DNA of 64,000 nt from Halichondria panicea. Taxonomy: Eukaryota > Porifera > Demospongiae > Suberitida > Halichondriidae. Every line of letters begins with the position of its first letter. Position 1 is the stretch's first letter. The translations under genes and the position numbers were made by a program. Below the pieces are notes generated by a model, which saw only the letters and a list, made by a program, of their open reading frames with translations, was not told the origin of the DNA and made no database searches. Below are positions 63,605 through 64,000 of the stretch, one piece after another. The DNA is taken from contig NC_087381.1 in NCBI RefSeq assembly GCF_963675165.1, positions 4,527,378-4,591,377 on the forward strand, given 5' to 3'.

Positions 63605-64000
63605 CTTTGAAGGGAGTACAATAAACTACGAGTGTTTTGTGCATTGCATCTATGCGTACATCCTAGGAATTATAGTGTGTGGTTTGCATTTCAGGGACAA
63701 GCCTATAATTATAATTATAATTATGAACAAACTGTTTGTGTTGTAAGAACCATATCACTACAATACGGACTTGTTAAAACCACAAATACAAACATTCAGT
63801 AAACAATTATATTTTTGTATGATCCGTCAGTTCTACTTGGCAGCACATTGCACTGATCAAACATATAGAGACTCTATTAGGCATGCATGCAGCTACACAC
63901 CCTAGTGACCTCAATCAATACTTTCTTTGTGTGAAAATTCTTTTTCACGGTCATGTTCAAATTCTTTAAATGTTAGCTATTCAGTAAGTGTAATTTATGT
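63605..64000. other. Window edge, receptor intron
   Basis: AT-rich sequence with an ataattataattata run near 63702-63724. No further SRCR exon or signal-peptide exon is evident; it is probably intronic sequence of the receptor. Confidence 0.5.

Overview
The window is eukaryotic and metazoan. Most genes are split by short introns with GT/AG ends, DNA is AT-rich, and nearly every intron and spacer carries a small inverted-repeat transposon (MITE). The gene set (KIF23, DDX21/50-like helicase, FIH/HIF1AN, WDR61/SKI8, TPGS2, GT92, TRIM, an SRCR-FN3 receptor) combined with this compactness suggests an early-branching animal, most likely a demosponge; that placement is inference. Layout: 1-1.1 kb holds the last three exons of a KIF23 gene (+). 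1.5-1.9 kb holds a small unrecognised gene (+). 2.2/3.3-12.9 kb is a DDX21/50-like DEAD-box helicase (+), reconstructed over 14 exons with all motifs. 12.9-16.7 kb is a transposon-rich spacer. 16.7-20.2 kb is a complete 9-exon FIH/HIF1AN asparaginyl hydroxylase (+). 20.6-26.7 kb is a complete 9-exon secreted alliinase/tryptophan-aminotransferase-related PLP enzyme (+), the most unexpected gene here. 27.2-31.6 kb is a 7-exon Rab-type GTPase (-), divergent over only 258 bp from WDR61 (31.9-36.6 kb, +, 10 exons, 305 aa). TPGS2 (37.3-39.7 kb, +) converges on a single-exon GT92 glycosyltransferase (39.7-41.1 kb, -) with 21 bp between the stop codons. 41.4-46.1 kb is a nest of at least ten MITE/foldback insertions, some inside others. 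47.0-48.8 kb is a single-exon TRIM-type E3 ligase whose RING is split by about 120 residues, part of which is an in-frame 76-bp MITE with an 11-bp target duplication. 48.9-54.5 kb is a young Ty3/Gypsy LTR retrotransposon (319-bp LTRs, CTTAC target duplication) broken by an internal DNA transposon and one nonsense codon. 55.4-63.6 kb (-) is the 3' part of a transmembrane receptor with two SRCR domains, six FN3 domains, one membrane span and a cytoplasmic tail carrying an ITAM-like tyrosine pair. Functionally this is an ordinary mix of housekeeping genes (cytokinesis, rRNA/RNA helicase work, oxygen sensing, vesicle traffic, SKI/PAF1 RNA metabolism, tubulin polyglutamylation, glycosylation) with accessory cell-surface and ubiquitin-ligase genes; no operon-like or symbiont-like block was seen. 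The recurring theme is repeat DNA affecting gene structure: microsatellites acting as splice acceptors in three genes, duplicated splice sites in three genes, a MITE exonised into a RING domain, and a MITE carrying an ankyrin-like exon fragment.
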